A stretch of DNA of 64,000 nt from Dyadobacter sp. CY343 (GCF_021390335.1 NZ_JAJUXK010000009.1:62001-126000), one strand, 5' to 3'. Shown: positions 36,010-45,588, numbered from the stretch's first letter. The notes: generated by a model not told the origin, from the letters alone. Program-made: numbers and translations.

Positions 36010-36959
36010 TCCACTACTACGCCCATTGCGCAGAATTTGTCGATACGCTGGTCAATCCTGTCCTGATCGCTGATCGCGGCCAGTTCTTTGATATTTTCTA
36101 AAATCACCCTTTTCAGCTCCTCCGCCATCCAGTTATGATCCAGGTGGGCGCCGCCGAGCGGTTCGGAAATGATCCCGTCAATGAGCTTGTTTTTCTTCAT
36201 GTCTTTCGCCGTGATCTTCATCGCCTCAGCCGCCTGCTCCTTAAAATCCCAGCTTCTCCAAAGGATCGCCGAGCAGTTTTCAGGCGAAATAACAGAGTAC
36301 CACGTGTTTTCAAGCATCAATACCCTGTCGCCGATCGCAATACCCAATGCACCTCCGGAAGCGCCTTCGCCGATCACAATACAGATCACGGGCACTTTCA
36401 GCATAAACATTTCTTTCAGGTTGCGGGCAATCGCTTCACCTTGTCCGCGCTCTTCGGCTTCCATTCCTGGAAATGCACCCGGCGTGTCGATCAGCGTTAC
36501 AATAGGTTTGTTGAATTTCTCGGCGAGCTTCATCAGACGCAACGCTTTCCGGTAACCTTCCGGGTTCGGCATTCCGAAGTTCCGGTGCTGGCGCTGCTTG
36601 GTATTACGGCCTTTCTGCTGACCAATCAGCATAAAAGACTGTCCGCCGACATTAGCCAGACCACCAATAATAGCCGGATCGTCACGAACCTGGCGATCAC
36701 CGTGCAATTCGATAAATTCGTCGCAGATCAGCTCGATATAGTCAAGCGTGTACGGACGATCAGGGTGGCGCGAAAGCTGCACACGCTGCCAGCGCGTCAG
36801 GTTTTCAAATATTTCTTTTCGAAGATTTGTGATATTGCCTTCCAGCAAAGAAATGGCATCCGAAAAATCTACATTGTTTTCTTTTGCCAATGTCTTCATT
36901 TCTTCGAGCTTCCGTTCTAGCTCGGCCATAGGTTTTTCGAAATCCAGGTATGTTCTCAT
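36006..36959 (-). CDS. accA: Acetyl-CoA carboxylase carboxyltransferase alpha subunit
   Basis: A 317-residue subunit that, with AccD, moves the carboxyl group from carboxybiotin to acetyl-CoA to make malonyl-CoA for fatty acid synthesis. It has the AccA N-terminal helix pair (LDFEKPMAELERKLEEMKTL), WQRVQLSRHPDRPYTLDYI, the crotonase-fold core and oxyanion-type glycines (PIVTLIDTPGAFPGMEAEER; VICIVIGEGASGGALGI), and the C-terminal AAEAMKITAKDMK. Length is normal for the family. It starts about 30 bases after the MBL nuclease gene and overlaps the HAD gene by 4 bases. Confidence 0.96.
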   Translation of the reverse strand: MRTYLDFEKPMAELERKLEEMKTLAKENNVDFSDAISLLEGNITNLRKEIFENLTRWQRVQLSRHPDRPYTLDYIELICDEFIELHGDRQVRDDPAIIGGLANVGGQSFMLIGQQKGRNTKQRQHRNFGMPNPEGYRKALRLMKLAEKFNKPIVTLIDTPGAFPGMEAEERGQGEAIARNLKEMFMLKVPVICIVIGEGASGGALGIAIGDRVLMLENTWYSVISPENCSAILWRSWDFKEQAAEAMKITAKDMKKNKLIDGIISEPLGGAHLDHNWMAEELKRVILENIKELAAISDQDRIDQRIDKFCAMGVVVE

Positions 36960-36990
36960 ATGTAGGTTCTTGTCGTTGAGGGGGAAGTTT

Positions 36991-38409
36991 TCAGAGTTCG
37001 TAAGTTCTTCCCCTGGATGGTATTTCTACCGAATTATAGCCAAATTCTTGAATTTTGGATTGAAGGTCAGCCATACTCTGCTGTTCTCCGTGGACCAGGA
37101 AAATGCCTTTCAGCTTCTCTGGATCCTGCATTCTCACAAATTTCAAAAGATCGTTCTGATCTCCGTGCCCGCTAAATACGTCAATTTTTTCAATATTAGC
37201 CAAGACCGGCAATTGCTTTCCGCGTATCGATATTGTATCCTGTCCGTTCAGTAACCGCCAGCCCAAAGTGCCCTCCGAAGCATACCCGATCATTAGGATC
37301 GTGGCGTAGGGATTTCCAATATTAGCCTCCACATGCTGTTCGACGCGACCGCCCTGCACCATTCCCGAAGAAGATATGATAATGCAGGGTTCGTTATAAT
37401 TTGAAACGGCCCGGCTGGCATCAGAACTTTCCAGGTAGATCAGATTTTCAAAATCGAAAAGCATATCGTTGTCTTCCTGAAAACTCCGTGCCTCCTTATT
37501 CAGCATTCGTCCGTGTTTCTGATAAACTTTCGTGCTGCTGTGCGCAAGCGGACTATCTGAGAATACTTTTATGAATGGAAATGATTTGTCGAGGTACAGC
37601 TTATTGAGCGTGTAAAGCAAAGCCTGCGTGCGGCCGACGCTGAAAGACGGAATGATCAGCCTGCCCGGAATATCAATGCAGGTACGCTTGATCACATCTG
37701 CCAGCGCCTCTACAGGCTCGGCGGTATTTTCGTGCAGTCGGTTTCCGTAAGTCGATTCGCAAACCAGGTAATCTACTTGCGGAACTTCCTGAGGGTCAAT
37801 AAGGAGCGGGTAGTTTTTCCTGCCAATATCTCCTGAAAAGCAGATCCGTTTTTTCTCTCCGTTTTCAAATACTTCTACTACAATATGCGCCGCGCCGAGC
37901 AAATGTCCCGCCGCATAAAACGTAACAGTTACATTATCGGCAATGCGGTAGCGCTGACCGAAAGAGACGGGCACAAAATTGTCCATCGCTTCAAGTACAT
38001 TCTTTTCAACGTAATAGTCTTTCGGAACTTCCTTCTGTTTCTTGCCGCGCTTCTTGGATCCAAGGCGCGCATTCAGCCGTTTCTGGTGCAGATTAGCGGA
38101 ATCTTTCAGCAATAGTGCCGTCAATGCGAGCGTAGGCTCGGTACAAACGACCCTGCCTTCGAATCCTTCCTTATATAAATTAGGAATGTTGCCCGAGTGA
38201 TCAATATGGGCGTGCGTTAAAAGTACTGTATTGATCAGGCTTGGCTCGAATGGAAAAACGCCTTTCTGCTCTTCATACCTGTTTTTTCTGCCAATCTCAT
38301 CTAAGTCAAAGTCTGAGCCGCAATCAATCAAAATCCGGTAATCATCAGATTCCAACAGGAACATGCTACCGGTCACTTGTTGTGCAGCTCCCCAAAATGT
38401 CAATTTCAT
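36991..38409 (-). CDS. MBL-fold/beta-CASP RNA-processing nuclease
   Basis: A 472-residue metallo-beta-lactamase protein of the beta-CASP group, related to RNase J and CPSF73-type nucleases. The metal site is THAHIDHSGNIP (HxHxDH), with later ligands in GHLLGAAH and FSGDIGR. The beta-CASP insertion (about 235-360) includes IPSFSVGRTQALLYTL. The C-terminal part has IIISSSGMVQGGRV and DVFSGHGDQNDLLKF, as in RNA-specificity domains, and ends with HGEQQSMADLQ. It probably cleaves or trims RNA. It is the first gene of the minus-strand operon with accA. A TACTTTTG box at 38452-38459 may be its -7 element. Confidence 0.88.
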   Translation of the reverse strand: MKLTFWGAAQQVTGSMFLLESDDYRILIDCGSDFDLDEIGRKNRYEEQKGVFPFEPSLINTVLLTHAHIDHSGNIPNLYKEGFEGRVVCTEPTLALTALLLKDSANLHQKRLNARLGSKKRGKKQKEVPKDYYVEKNVLEAMDNFVPVSFGQRYRIADNVTVTFYAAGHLLGAAHIVVEVFENGEKKRICFSGDIGRKNYPLLIDPQEVPQVDYLVCESTYGNRLHENTAEPVEALADVIKRTCIDIPGRLIIPSFSVGRTQALLYTLNKLYLDKSFPFIKVFSDSPLAHSSTKVYQKHGRMLNKEARSFQEDNDMLFDFENLIYLESSDASRAVSNYNEPCIIISSSGMVQGGRVEQHVEANIGNPYATILMIGYASEGTLGWRLLNGQDTISIRGKQLPVLANIEKIDVFSGHGDQNDLLKFVRMQDPEKLKGIFLVHGEQQSMADLQSKIQEFGYNSVEIPSRGRTYEL

Positions 38410-38549
38410 ATAAAAATGGGGTGAAAACCTATACTGGTTTCATGCATCCGACAAAAGTACCAAAAAACCGACTGTGATTTGGACTTTACTGATTAGTTTA
38501 GATTTTGGGTCAAACATCAGGGCCACGTCAACAGCTGTTAGATAACGTT

Positions 38550-40019
38550 ATGAAATTGCTTTCGCTTACCTGTCTTATACTTTTTTGCAAACCTCTTTTT
38601 GCCCAAAAAATTGACAGTACCGCATTAAATAACCTGCGCGACGCAGCTTTGGAGTTCCAGAATAGTGAGATCATGCGCAGCGGCTCCCTGGCGATCAGTG
38701 TGAAAGCGGTAAAAGAACGAGCGAATGTATTTGGCCTGCACCAGGAGCTATCCCTGCCCTCAGCTTCCACATTGAAGCTCGTTGCCACAGCGACTGTACT
38801 GGCGGTTTTTGGAGGGGATTTTAAATACCAAACTTTTCTGGAACACGACGGGCAGGTCAAAGGGGATAGCCTAATAGGTAACCTCTACATTCGTGGTACC
38901 GGCGACCCTTCGCTAGGCAGCGACCGTTTCACAGGCTTTCTGAAATCCGCCGAGCTGATTAATCGCTGGGTAGCGGCGCTGAAAAAGTCCGGTATCAAGC
39001 ATATTAAAGGAAAAGTACTGCCCGACGCGTCGTTTTTTGACAATAGTACCGTAGCGAGTACGTGGATCTGGGGAGATATGGGAAATTATTACGGAGCGGG
39101 GGTGCAGGGGCTTAATTTCAACGAAAACCTCTACCGCGCCAAATTCAAACCCGGCGTAGAACCTGGTGATCCTGCTACTTTTCTGGGTATTGAGCCCGCG
39201 ATTCCTTACCTGACTTTTACAAATCAGGTTACGACGGGTGAAAGAGGATCAGGTGACAAAACGATTCTATACAGCAGTCCGCTCGGAAACCGCGTGGTAC
39301 TGACGGGAACTGTACCGGCCGGGCAGGCGACATTTTCGGTAAAAGGCTCCATTCCAAATCCGGCCGAATATGCAGCTTTTGCATTGAAAACAGCCTTAGG
39401 GAATGCGACAGTGTCAATTTATGACCAAAATCTACCAGCTTCGGGCGCGCCTCCGGCAGCAATTCAGAGAAAGGTATTGGACGAATATAAATCGCCTGCA
39501 TTGCGGGAACTCTGTCAGCAAACGAACTTTTGGAGTATTAATCTTTACGCCGATACATTTCTAAAACAAGCTGGAAAAAGACTTTCAGGCCAATCCGATT
39601 TCGACAATGCCGCGAAAGCTGTAACGAGTTATTGGTTGGGTAAAGGAGCCGATTTGAGGGGTTTTTATATCAAAGACGGCAGCGGCCTTTCTCCCTCAGG
39701 CTCAATTACAGCAGGCAGTTTGACAGAAATTCTAAATCTCGCGAATAAGGACGCCAGCTTCGATGACTTTTACAAAAGCATTGCGGTTTTAGGTCAAAAT
39801 GGTACAGTAAGAAATCTGGCAAAAGGAACAAAGGCGGCGGGTAATGTGCATGCCAAAAGTGGTTCTATCGAAGGCACGCGGGCTTATGCGGGTTATTTCA
39901 CTTCCAGGGCGGGGACTTTGATGAGTTTTACGATAATCGCAAACAAATATATGCCGGGCAGTCAGCGTATTGTTTCCGACGAGCTTGTAAAGCTTATGAG
40001 CTTAATGGCACAATTGTGA
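38550..40019 (+). CDS. dacB: D-alanyl-D-alanine carboxypeptidase/endopeptidase (PBP4 type)
   Basis: A 489-residue periplasmic peptidoglycan hydrolase that trims or opens peptide crosslinks. A signal peptide (MKLLSLTCLILFCKPLFAQ) supports the start at 38550. Penicillin-binding motifs are SxxK in SASTLKLVATA, SxN in NFWSINLYAD, and KSG in NVHAKSGSIEGTRAYAGYF in place of KTG. DGSGLSPSGSITAGSL is also characteristic. The large insert between the first two motifs fits the class C PBP4/DacB family. It is divergent from the MBL nuclease gene and is followed by a glycosyltransferase-like gene. Confidence 0.92.
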   Translation: MKLLSLTCLILFCKPLFAQKIDSTALNNLRDAALEFQNSEIMRSGSLAISVKAVKERANVFGLHQELSLPSASTLKLVATATVLAVFGGDFKYQTFLEHDGQVKGDSLIGNLYIRGTGDPSLGSDRFTGFLKSAELINRWVAALKKSGIKHIKGKVLPDASFFDNSTVASTWIWGDMGNYYGAGVQGLNFNENLYRAKFKPGVEPGDPATFLGIEPAIPYLTFTNQVTTGERGSGDKTILYSSPLGNRVVLTGTVPAGQATFSVKGSIPNPAEYAAFALKTALGNATVSIYDQNLPASGAPPAAIQRKVLDEYKSPALRELCQQTNFWSINLYADTFLKQAGKRLSGQSDFDNAAKAVTSYWLGKGADLRGFYIKDGSGLSPSGSITAGSLTEILNLANKDASFDDFYKSIAVLGQNGTVRNLAKGTKAAGNVHAKSGSIEGTRAYAGYFTSRAGTLMSFTIIANKYMPGSQRIVSDELVKLMSLMAQL

Positions 40020-40066
40020 CAAGTCTTGCATAGTTTTACAGGATATTTCCAATGCAAAATCAGGCT

Positions 40067-41083
40067 ATGAAGAAAATTGACGTATGTGTAATCTACTACG
40101 GAAAACCCTACCAGACCATTATTTCGATACTTTCCCTGCTGAAATTCAGCGGGCAGCACATTAACAAAATATATATAACCGTTGAAAAGACACAGCCTTA
40201 CGACAAGTTCGGCGATGTGTACCACGTCATCAAAACGATCAGCCCGCTGATCGCGGTCGACCTGTATTACCCCAAAATTTTCTACCAGCTGGGTTACCTC
40301 GATTACGACCGCACCAAACGAGATAGCACTTATCGCTACCAGATCCCTTATCAGTACGCGCTGGAAAAAGCAGAAAGTGAATACCTGTTTATCATGCACA
40401 ATGACATGGTTTTTTACCGTGATATGATCGGCGAAATGCTGCCTGTTTTCCAGGATCCGAATGTAGCCGGAACGGGCTCGATCGGTCAGTGCTGGTCTTG
40501 CCCGGGTTTTTCAGCAAAACTGTGTCACGGTTCCAAATTCGAGCAATATGTTCCCACGCAAGCCGAAGCGATCGCTTTACACCAGGCTTATGATACCCCT
40601 CGGAAAGAAAAGGATATTGAAGTACTTGAAACAGGACGCGTACATCCAATGCCCGAATGCAGGCTGAATGAATATGCCTGTATGATCAACCTCGCGCTAT
40701 ACCGGCAGCAAACTCTGCCGAAGGGAGACAATGTATGTTTTGGAGGAAACTGGGGCTTCACCGCGGATCTGGGGACCGGCTGGTTTCATCAGATGGTTAA
40801 CCAGGGATTTCGGTTCCAGCATTTCGTTTTGGAAGATTACGCTTCACATTCCCAGTTCAACCCGATCGGGCAGGGGATACACGCCTATTCCAAGCAGGAT
40901 AACTATAACCTGAGCGAGGCGAATGCATTGCAGTATCTCAAAGAAAACTACAATACCGACGCCGCGCTAGATAGTAAATACAAATTCCTGGCAAAAGTGC
41001 GGAATGTGAAAGGGAAGCTGGATAAATTCGAAACCCTGTGGATTCACCGAGCTAAGAAGGTTTACAGGAAGTTACGGGGGTAG
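40067..41083 (+). CDS. Glycosyltransferase-like protein (GT-A fold)
   Basis: A 338-residue cytoplasmic protein resembling family 2 glycosyltransferases. The N-terminal VCVIYYGKPYQTIISILSLL matches a nucleotide-binding strand-helix pair, and YLFIMHNDMVFYRDM holds an HNDM in the position of the DxD metal motif. Later LGTGWFHQMVNQGFRFQHFV and HSQFNPIG could form the acceptor side. The C-terminus is basic (RAKKVYRKLRG), suggesting membrane-surface contact. An in-frame ATG at 40052 is an alternative start. Donor and acceptor are unknown, and there is no polysaccharide cluster nearby. Confidence 0.62.
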   Translation: MKKIDVCVIYYGKPYQTIISILSLLKFSGQHINKIYITVEKTQPYDKFGDVYHVIKTISPLIAVDLYYPKIFYQLGYLDYDRTKRDSTYRYQIPYQYALEKAESEYLFIMHNDMVFYRDMIGEMLPVFQDPNVAGTGSIGQCWSCPGFSAKLCHGSKFEQYVPTQAEAIALHQAYDTPRKEKDIEVLETGRVHPMPECRLNEYACMINLALYRQQTLPKGDNVCFGGNWGFTADLGTGWFHQMVNQGFRFQHFVLEDYASHSQFNPIGQGIHAYSKQDNYNLSEANALQYLKENYNTDAALDSKYKFLAKVRNVKGKLDKFETLWIHRAKKVYRKLRG

Positions 41084-41100
41084 GCGTTGTATTCGTCACG

Positions 41101-41229
41101 CTGAGCGCAGCCCTGTCACGCTGAGCGTAGCCTTTTGTCAAGCTGAGCGCAGCCGAAGCTTCGTACACGTCGCTTGTCACCCTGAGCGGAGTCGAAGGGC
41201 ACGTGCACTTCGACTCCGCTCAGGGTGAC
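41101..41229. repeat. CTGAGCG repeats ending in a 22-bp perfect inverted repeat
   Basis: Three imperfect GTCAcgCTGAGCGcAGcc units (from about 41096) precede a perfect inverted repeat. Its arms are 41176-41197 and 41208-41229 (GTCACCCTGAGCGGAGTCGA.. and complement) around a 10-base loop that contains GCACGTGC. It lies between convergent genes (glycosyltransferase-like and hslV) and can terminate both. Repeats beginning GTCACCCTGAGC are known as dispersed palindromes in many genomes of this phylum. Confidence 0.85.
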
Positions 41230-41251
41230 AAAAGCACATTATAACTTGATA

Positions 41252-41791
41252 TCATTTTACCTCCTCGATCATAAAATTGTGATTCGTATAAATACAAAGG
41301 TCGGCCGCGACTGTCAAACCTTCCCTTACCATTTCTTCGGCAGTCAAATGCGGTGCGTGCTTTTTTAATGCCTGTGCTGCGGACAATGCAAAGTTACCTC
41401 CCGAGCCGATCGATGCGATCCCATTTTCAGGTTCCAATACATCGCCGGTTCCGGATATTACCAGGATTTCGTCTTTGCTGGCGGTGATCATCATCGCTTC
41501 CAGTTTTCTCAGATATCTATCTGTGCGCCAGTCTTTTGCCAGTTCAATAGCGGCGCGTTTCATATTGCCGCCGTACGCATTTAGTTTTTCTTCAAATCTT
41601 TCGATCAATGTAAATGCGTCGGCCGTGGAACCGGCGAAACCTGCCAGGATCTTTCCGCCCTGCAATACCCTGATCTTCTTTACATTTCCTTTTGCAACCG
41701 TATTGCCCATCGTCGCCTGGCCGTCAGCGCCCAGTGAAACGGTTCCATTATGAAGTACTCCAAGTACGGTCGTCGCGTGTATTTTTTTCAT
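41252..41791 (-). CDS. hslV: ATP-dependent protease subunit HslV
   Basis: A 179-residue threonine protease subunit that forms the proteolytic core of the HslUV complex. The N-terminus MKKIHATTVLGVLHNG shows a short propeptide before Thr7-Thr8, so maturation exposes Thr as nucleophile. SLGADGQATMGNTVAKGNVK and ILAGFAGSTADAFTL are characteristic, as is the late GSGGNFALSAA. The HslU ATPase partner is not in this window. It stands alone on the minus strand, with a repeat region behind it. Confidence 0.95.
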   Translation of the reverse strand: MKKIHATTVLGVLHNGTVSLGADGQATMGNTVAKGNVKKIRVLQGGKILAGFAGSTADAFTLIERFEEKLNAYGGNMKRAAIELAKDWRTDRYLRKLEAMMITASKDEILVISGTGDVLEPENGIASIGSGGNFALSAAQALKKHAPHLTAEEMVREGLTVAADLCIYTNHNFMIEEVK

Positions 41792-41833
41792 GAATAAAAT
41801 GCTGAATTGATTCGATCAAATGCGAGTTTAAAA

Positions 41834-41866
41834 CAAAAGTGCCAGACCGGATAGCCTGACACTTTG
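41834..41866 (-). terminator. Intrinsic terminator between hslV and E2 gene
   Basis: On the minus strand, AAAGTGTCAG and CTGGCACTTT form a nine-pair stem around GCTATCCGGT, followed by TTGTTTT. It terminates the E2 gene, whose stop is at 41903, upstream of hslV. Confidence 0.75.
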
Positions 41867-41902
41867 TTCATTTTGTAATATTTCCAATCACTGATATTGT
41901 CA

Positions 41903-43633
41903 CTAAACCAGCATGCTCATCGGCTCTTCCAACAGTTTTTTAACTGTCAGCAGGAATTGGGCAGCAGTTGCGCCATCCACCACGCGGTGATCGGCAGACA
42001 ATGTCACTTTCATGATATTGGTCGGGTACACCGTTCCGTCTTCTTTGAATGCCGCTACCTTTTTAATACCACCCACAGCCAGGATACAAGAATCCGGCGG
42101 GTTAATAATCGCAGTGAATTCATCTACGCCAAACATACCCAGATTGGATACTGAGAATGTATTTCCTTCCCATTCTTTCGGCTGCAATTTTTTGTCTTTC
42201 GCTTTTCCGGCCAATTCTTTTACTTCGCCAGAAATCGCAGAAAGCGTCTTTTTGTCAGCATCGCGCACGACCGGTACCAGCAAACCTTCGTCTACCGCCA
42301 CAGCCACACCTATATTCACATAATTGTATTTTCTGATCTTATCTCCGAGCCACGCCGAGTTCACAGCAGGATGTTGTCTCAATGCAACCGCGCACGCTTT
42401 GATCACCATATCGTTGAATGAGATCTTCGCAGGGCTCACTTCATTCAATTGCGGACGAAGTGTCATTGCTTTGTCCATCACGATTTCCATGGTTACATAG
42501 AAATGTGGCGCGGTGAATAAGCTTTCGCTCAATCTGCGTGCAATGGTTTTACGCATTTGCGAGATCGGCGTATCTGTAAAGTCGCCGGGCGTCGACACGC
42601 CGGATGCAGGAGCCGCAGGAGCGCTAGCTGCTTGTTCTGCCGGTTTCTGAGCTGCGGCAGGTTCTGCTGCTTTTTCAGGAGCGGCAGCTTTGGCGGCGGG
42701 TTTGAATTCGTCCACATCGCGTTTCACGATACGGCCATAGTCACCGCTGCCTTCTACCTGGCTCAGGTTAATTCCTTTTTCGTCTGCCAGACGTTTCGCA
42801 AGGGGAGAAGCTTTAATGCGTTCCCCTGAATCTGCTACTGAAACTGATTTTTCTGCACCGTTATCACTTGCAGAAGCTTCTTTGCTTTCTGCCGCAGGAG
42901 CTGCTTCGGGAGCTGCTTCGCCGTTTTCACGGGCGATCAATGCTTCTGCATTCGCACCTTCCTCACCGATTACTGCGATAATACCGTCAACAGGCACAGA
43001 TTCGCCCTCTTTGATACCTATGTACAGCAATGTACCGTCTTCGTATGCTTCCAGCTCCATCGTAGCCTTGTCGGTCTCGACTTCCGCCAGTATATCGCCT
43101 GATTTTACTTTGTCACCTACTTTTTTCTGCCAGGAAACCAAAGTTCCCTCCTCCATCGTATCGCTCATTTTTGGCATACGAACCACCACTGCATTGATTT
43201 TCTCTGTGGAAGCTGCCGGAGCAGCGGCTGCCGGAGCAGCAGCAGGTTTGCTGGCTGGTTGTTCGGGAGTAGCAGTTTCGATCGCAGGAGCAGAAGCTTC
43301 TGCCTTAGGCTCTTCTTTGGGAGCTGCCTCGGCACTTCCGTTGGATGCAGCACCGTTGCCGCTACCTCCTTCAAGCAGTGATTTGTAATCTTCACCTTCC
43401 GAACCTACAACCGCCATTACACCGTCAACAGGCACTGAATCACCTTTATTTACTCCGATATACAGAAGTGTACCGTCATAGTAAGACTCCATTTCCATCG
43501 TGGCTTTATCGGTTTCGACTTCGGCCAGGATATCTCCGGATTTTATTTTATCACCTACTTTTTTGTGCCATTCTGCGATAACACCTTCTTCCATGGTGTC
43601 GCTCATTTTGGGCATACGAATTACTTCTGCCAT
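41903..43633 (-). CDS. Pyruvate dehydrogenase E2, dihydrolipoamide acetyltransferase
   Basis: A 576-residue acetyltransferase core of the pyruvate dehydrogenase complex. Two lipoyl domains occupy about 1-80 and 150-225, with lipoylated Lys in ETDKATMEMES and ETDKATMELEA. Ala/Pro/Glu-rich flexible linkers separate the domains. A peripheral subunit-binding domain (about 288-325, KASPLAKRLADEKGINLSQV) binds E1 or E3. The catalytic domain (about 355-576) ends with SADHRVVDGATAAQF, holding the active-site His. The paired lipoyl domains and domain order fit PDH E2. E1 and E3 genes are not adjacent. The mirrored Ala-rich linkers create long antisense open frames that are not genes. Confidence 0.93.
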   Translation of the reverse strand: MAEVIRMPKMSDTMEEGVIAEWHKKVGDKIKSGDILAEVETDKATMEMESYYDGTLLYIGVNKGDSVPVDGVMAVVGSEGEDYKSLLEGGSGNGAASNGSAEAAPKEEPKAEASAPAIETATPEQPASKPAAAPAAAAPAASTEKINAVVVRMPKMSDTMEEGTLVSWQKKVGDKVKSGDILAEVETDKATMELEAYEDGTLLYIGIKEGESVPVDGIIAVIGEEGANAEALIARENGEAAPEAAPAAESKEASASDNGAEKSVSVADSGERIKASPLAKRLADEKGINLSQVEGSGDYGRIVKRDVDEFKPAAKAAAPEKAAEPAAAQKPAEQAASAPAAPASGVSTPGDFTDTPISQMRKTIARRLSESLFTAPHFYVTMEIVMDKAMTLRPQLNEVSPAKISFNDMVIKACAVALRQHPAVNSAWLGDKIRKYNYVNIGVAVAVDEGLLVPVVRDADKKTLSAISGEVKELAGKAKDKKLQPKEWEGNTFSVSNLGMFGVDEFTAIINPPDSCILAVGGIKKVAAFKEDGTVYPTNIMKVTLSADHRVVDGATAAQFLLTVKKLLEEPMSMLV

Positions 43634-43746
43634 ATCGCTTGTTAAGGTATTTTAGTTTCTTGGTCTAAAAATTAGATTTTAGTCAAAATTACAACAAAAG
43701 GCCAATTTTGCACCCGGTTTGAAGATAATAATGAACTCCTGACTTT

Positions 43747-45534
43747 TTAATTGATCTTCAAAACGGCCATAAATGCCTCCTGCGGAATCTCCACATTTCC
43801 TACCTGACGCATTCTCTTTTTACCTTTTTTCTGTTTTTCAAGAAGTTTCCTTTTACGGGAAATATCACCTCCGTAGCATTTCGCCAAAACGTCTTTTCGC
43901 ATTGCTTTCACCGTTTCGCGGGCAATGATTTTCTGACCGATCGCAGCCTGGATCGCGATTTCGAACATTTGACGAGGGATCAGTTCACGCAATTTTTCAC
44001 AAAGCTTTTTACCCCACTCGTAAGATTTCGACCTGTGCACGATCGCCGACAATGCATCCACCGGTTCGCCATTGAGCATTACATCCAGTTTCACCATATC
44101 CGACTCCTGATAACCAGCCAGTTCGTAATCCAGCGAAGCATAGCCGCGCGAGATCGTTTTAAGTTTGTCAAAAAAGTCGAAAACAACTTCTGCCAATGGA
44201 ATAAGAAATTGTAATTCCACCCGCTCGGAAGTAAGATAAACCTGATTTTTGAGTATACCCCTTTTATCCATACACAAATTCAGGATCGGGCCGATGTAAT
44301 CGGATTTCGTGATGATCTGTGCATTAATATAAGGTTCTTCAATCGTTTTTATAAAGTTAGGCTCAGGCATCTCGGAAGGTGCACTGATATTCATCAGTTT
44401 GTCTTTTGTATTCAAAACACGGAATTGCACGGAAGGAACGGTCGTAATTACCGTCATGTCAAACTCACGTTCAAGCCTTTCCTGTACAATTTCCATGTGC
44501 AGCATGCCCAGGAAGCCGCATCGGAAACCGAAGCCAAGTGCCGCCGAAGTTTCCGGCTCCCACACAAGTGCCGCGTCGTTCAGCTGCAACTTTTCCATCG
44601 CTTCGCGCAGCTCTTCGAATTCGCTGGTATCTACCGGATAAATACCCGCAAAAACCATTGGTTTTACCTCAGAAAAGCCTTGTATTCCCTCGCTGGCCGG
44701 TCTGTCTATGTGGGTAAATGTATCGCCCACTTTCACTTCCTTGGCCACTTTAATACCTGATATCAGGTAACCTACGTCGCCGCATTCCACCACCTGTTTC
44801 GGGATTTGTGCCAAACCGAGCGTACCGATTTCATCAGCTATATATTCCTTGCCCGTCGCCATAAACTTGACGCGGTCGCCTTTTCTTATGCTGCCGTTTT
44901 TAACCCTGAAAATAACTTCAATACCGCGGTAAGAGTTAAACACGGAGTCGAAAATCAGCGCCTGCAATGGAGCCTTCGGATCGCCTACGGGAGCAGGAAT
45001 GCGTTCAATAATCGCACTTAAAATAGCCTCAATCCCGATTCCTTCCTTGCCGCTTGCCGGGATAATATCCTCGCGCTTGCAGTCAAGCAGTTCTACCATC
45101 TCATCCTTGATCTCCTCCGGCCTTGCACCGGGAAGGTCAATTTTATTCAATACCGGAATGATCACCAGATCGTGGTTGATCGCAAGATATAAGTTTGAAA
45201 TTGTCTGGGCTTCAGTGCCTTGCGAAGCGTCTACAAGGAGTAAAGCACCTTCGCAGGCCGCAATCGAGCGGGATACTTCATAGGAGAAATCGACGTGGCC
45301 GGGCGTGTCGATCAGGTTAAGAATGTATTCTTCTCCTTCATAAATGTAGTTCATCTGGATCGCGTGGCTCTTGATCGTGATTCCTCGCTCGCGTTCCAGG
45401 TCCATATTGTCCAGCAGCTGCGCCTGCATTTCGCGCTTGGTTACGGTTTTGGTAAATTCCAAAAGGCGGTCAGCCAATGTACTTTTGCCGTGGTCAATAT
45501 GGGCAATAATGCAAAAATTACGGATTTTCTTCAT
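43747..45534 (-). CDS. lepA: Elongation factor 4 (LepA)
   Basis: A 595-residue ribosomal GTPase that back-translocates stalled or mis-translocated ribosomes. The N-terminal G domain has AHIDHGKSTLADRLL, the switch region ERERGITIKSHAI, DTPGHVDF and NKIDLPGA. Domain 2, EF-G-like domains and the LepA-specific C-terminus follow (CYGGDISRKRKLLEKQKKGK, MRQVGNVEIPQEAFMAVL). Length is normal. It has its own promoter at 45589-45617 and is monocistronic by spacing. Confidence 0.97.
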   Translation of the reverse strand: MKKIRNFCIIAHIDHGKSTLADRLLEFTKTVTKREMQAQLLDNMDLERERGITIKSHAIQMNYIYEGEEYILNLIDTPGHVDFSYEVSRSIAACEGALLLVDASQGTEAQTISNLYLAINHDLVIIPVLNKIDLPGARPEEIKDEMVELLDCKREDIIPASGKEGIGIEAILSAIIERIPAPVGDPKAPLQALIFDSVFNSYRGIEVIFRVKNGSIRKGDRVKFMATGKEYIADEIGTLGLAQIPKQVVECGDVGYLISGIKVAKEVKVGDTFTHIDRPASEGIQGFSEVKPMVFAGIYPVDTSEFEELREAMEKLQLNDAALVWEPETSAALGFGFRCGFLGMLHMEIVQERLEREFDMTVITTVPSVQFRVLNTKDKLMNISAPSEMPEPNFIKTIEEPYINAQIITKSDYIGPILNLCMDKRGILKNQVYLTSERVELQFLIPLAEVVFDFFDKLKTISRGYASLDYELAGYQESDMVKLDVMLNGEPVDALSAIVHRSKSYEWGKKLCEKLRELIPRQMFEIAIQAAIGQKIIARETVKAMRKDVLAKCYGGDISRKRKLLEKQKKGKKRMRQVGNVEIPQEAFMAVLKIN

Positions 45535-45588
45535 GAAAATAGTTACTATTCCAACGCTTTGAAGTTCAATTTGGGCTCAAAGCAACCA

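Noticed and set aside
36135..36920. 261-codon open frame antisense to accA
   Set aside because: accA is unmistakable on the other strand; the antisense frame has no start context or recognisable domain.
42816..43388. 190-codon open frame antisense to the E2 gene
   Set aside because: It mirrors the Ala/Pro/Glu-rich linkers and lipoyl domain of E2. Its translation is low-complexity Ala/Ser/Pro with no family resemblance.
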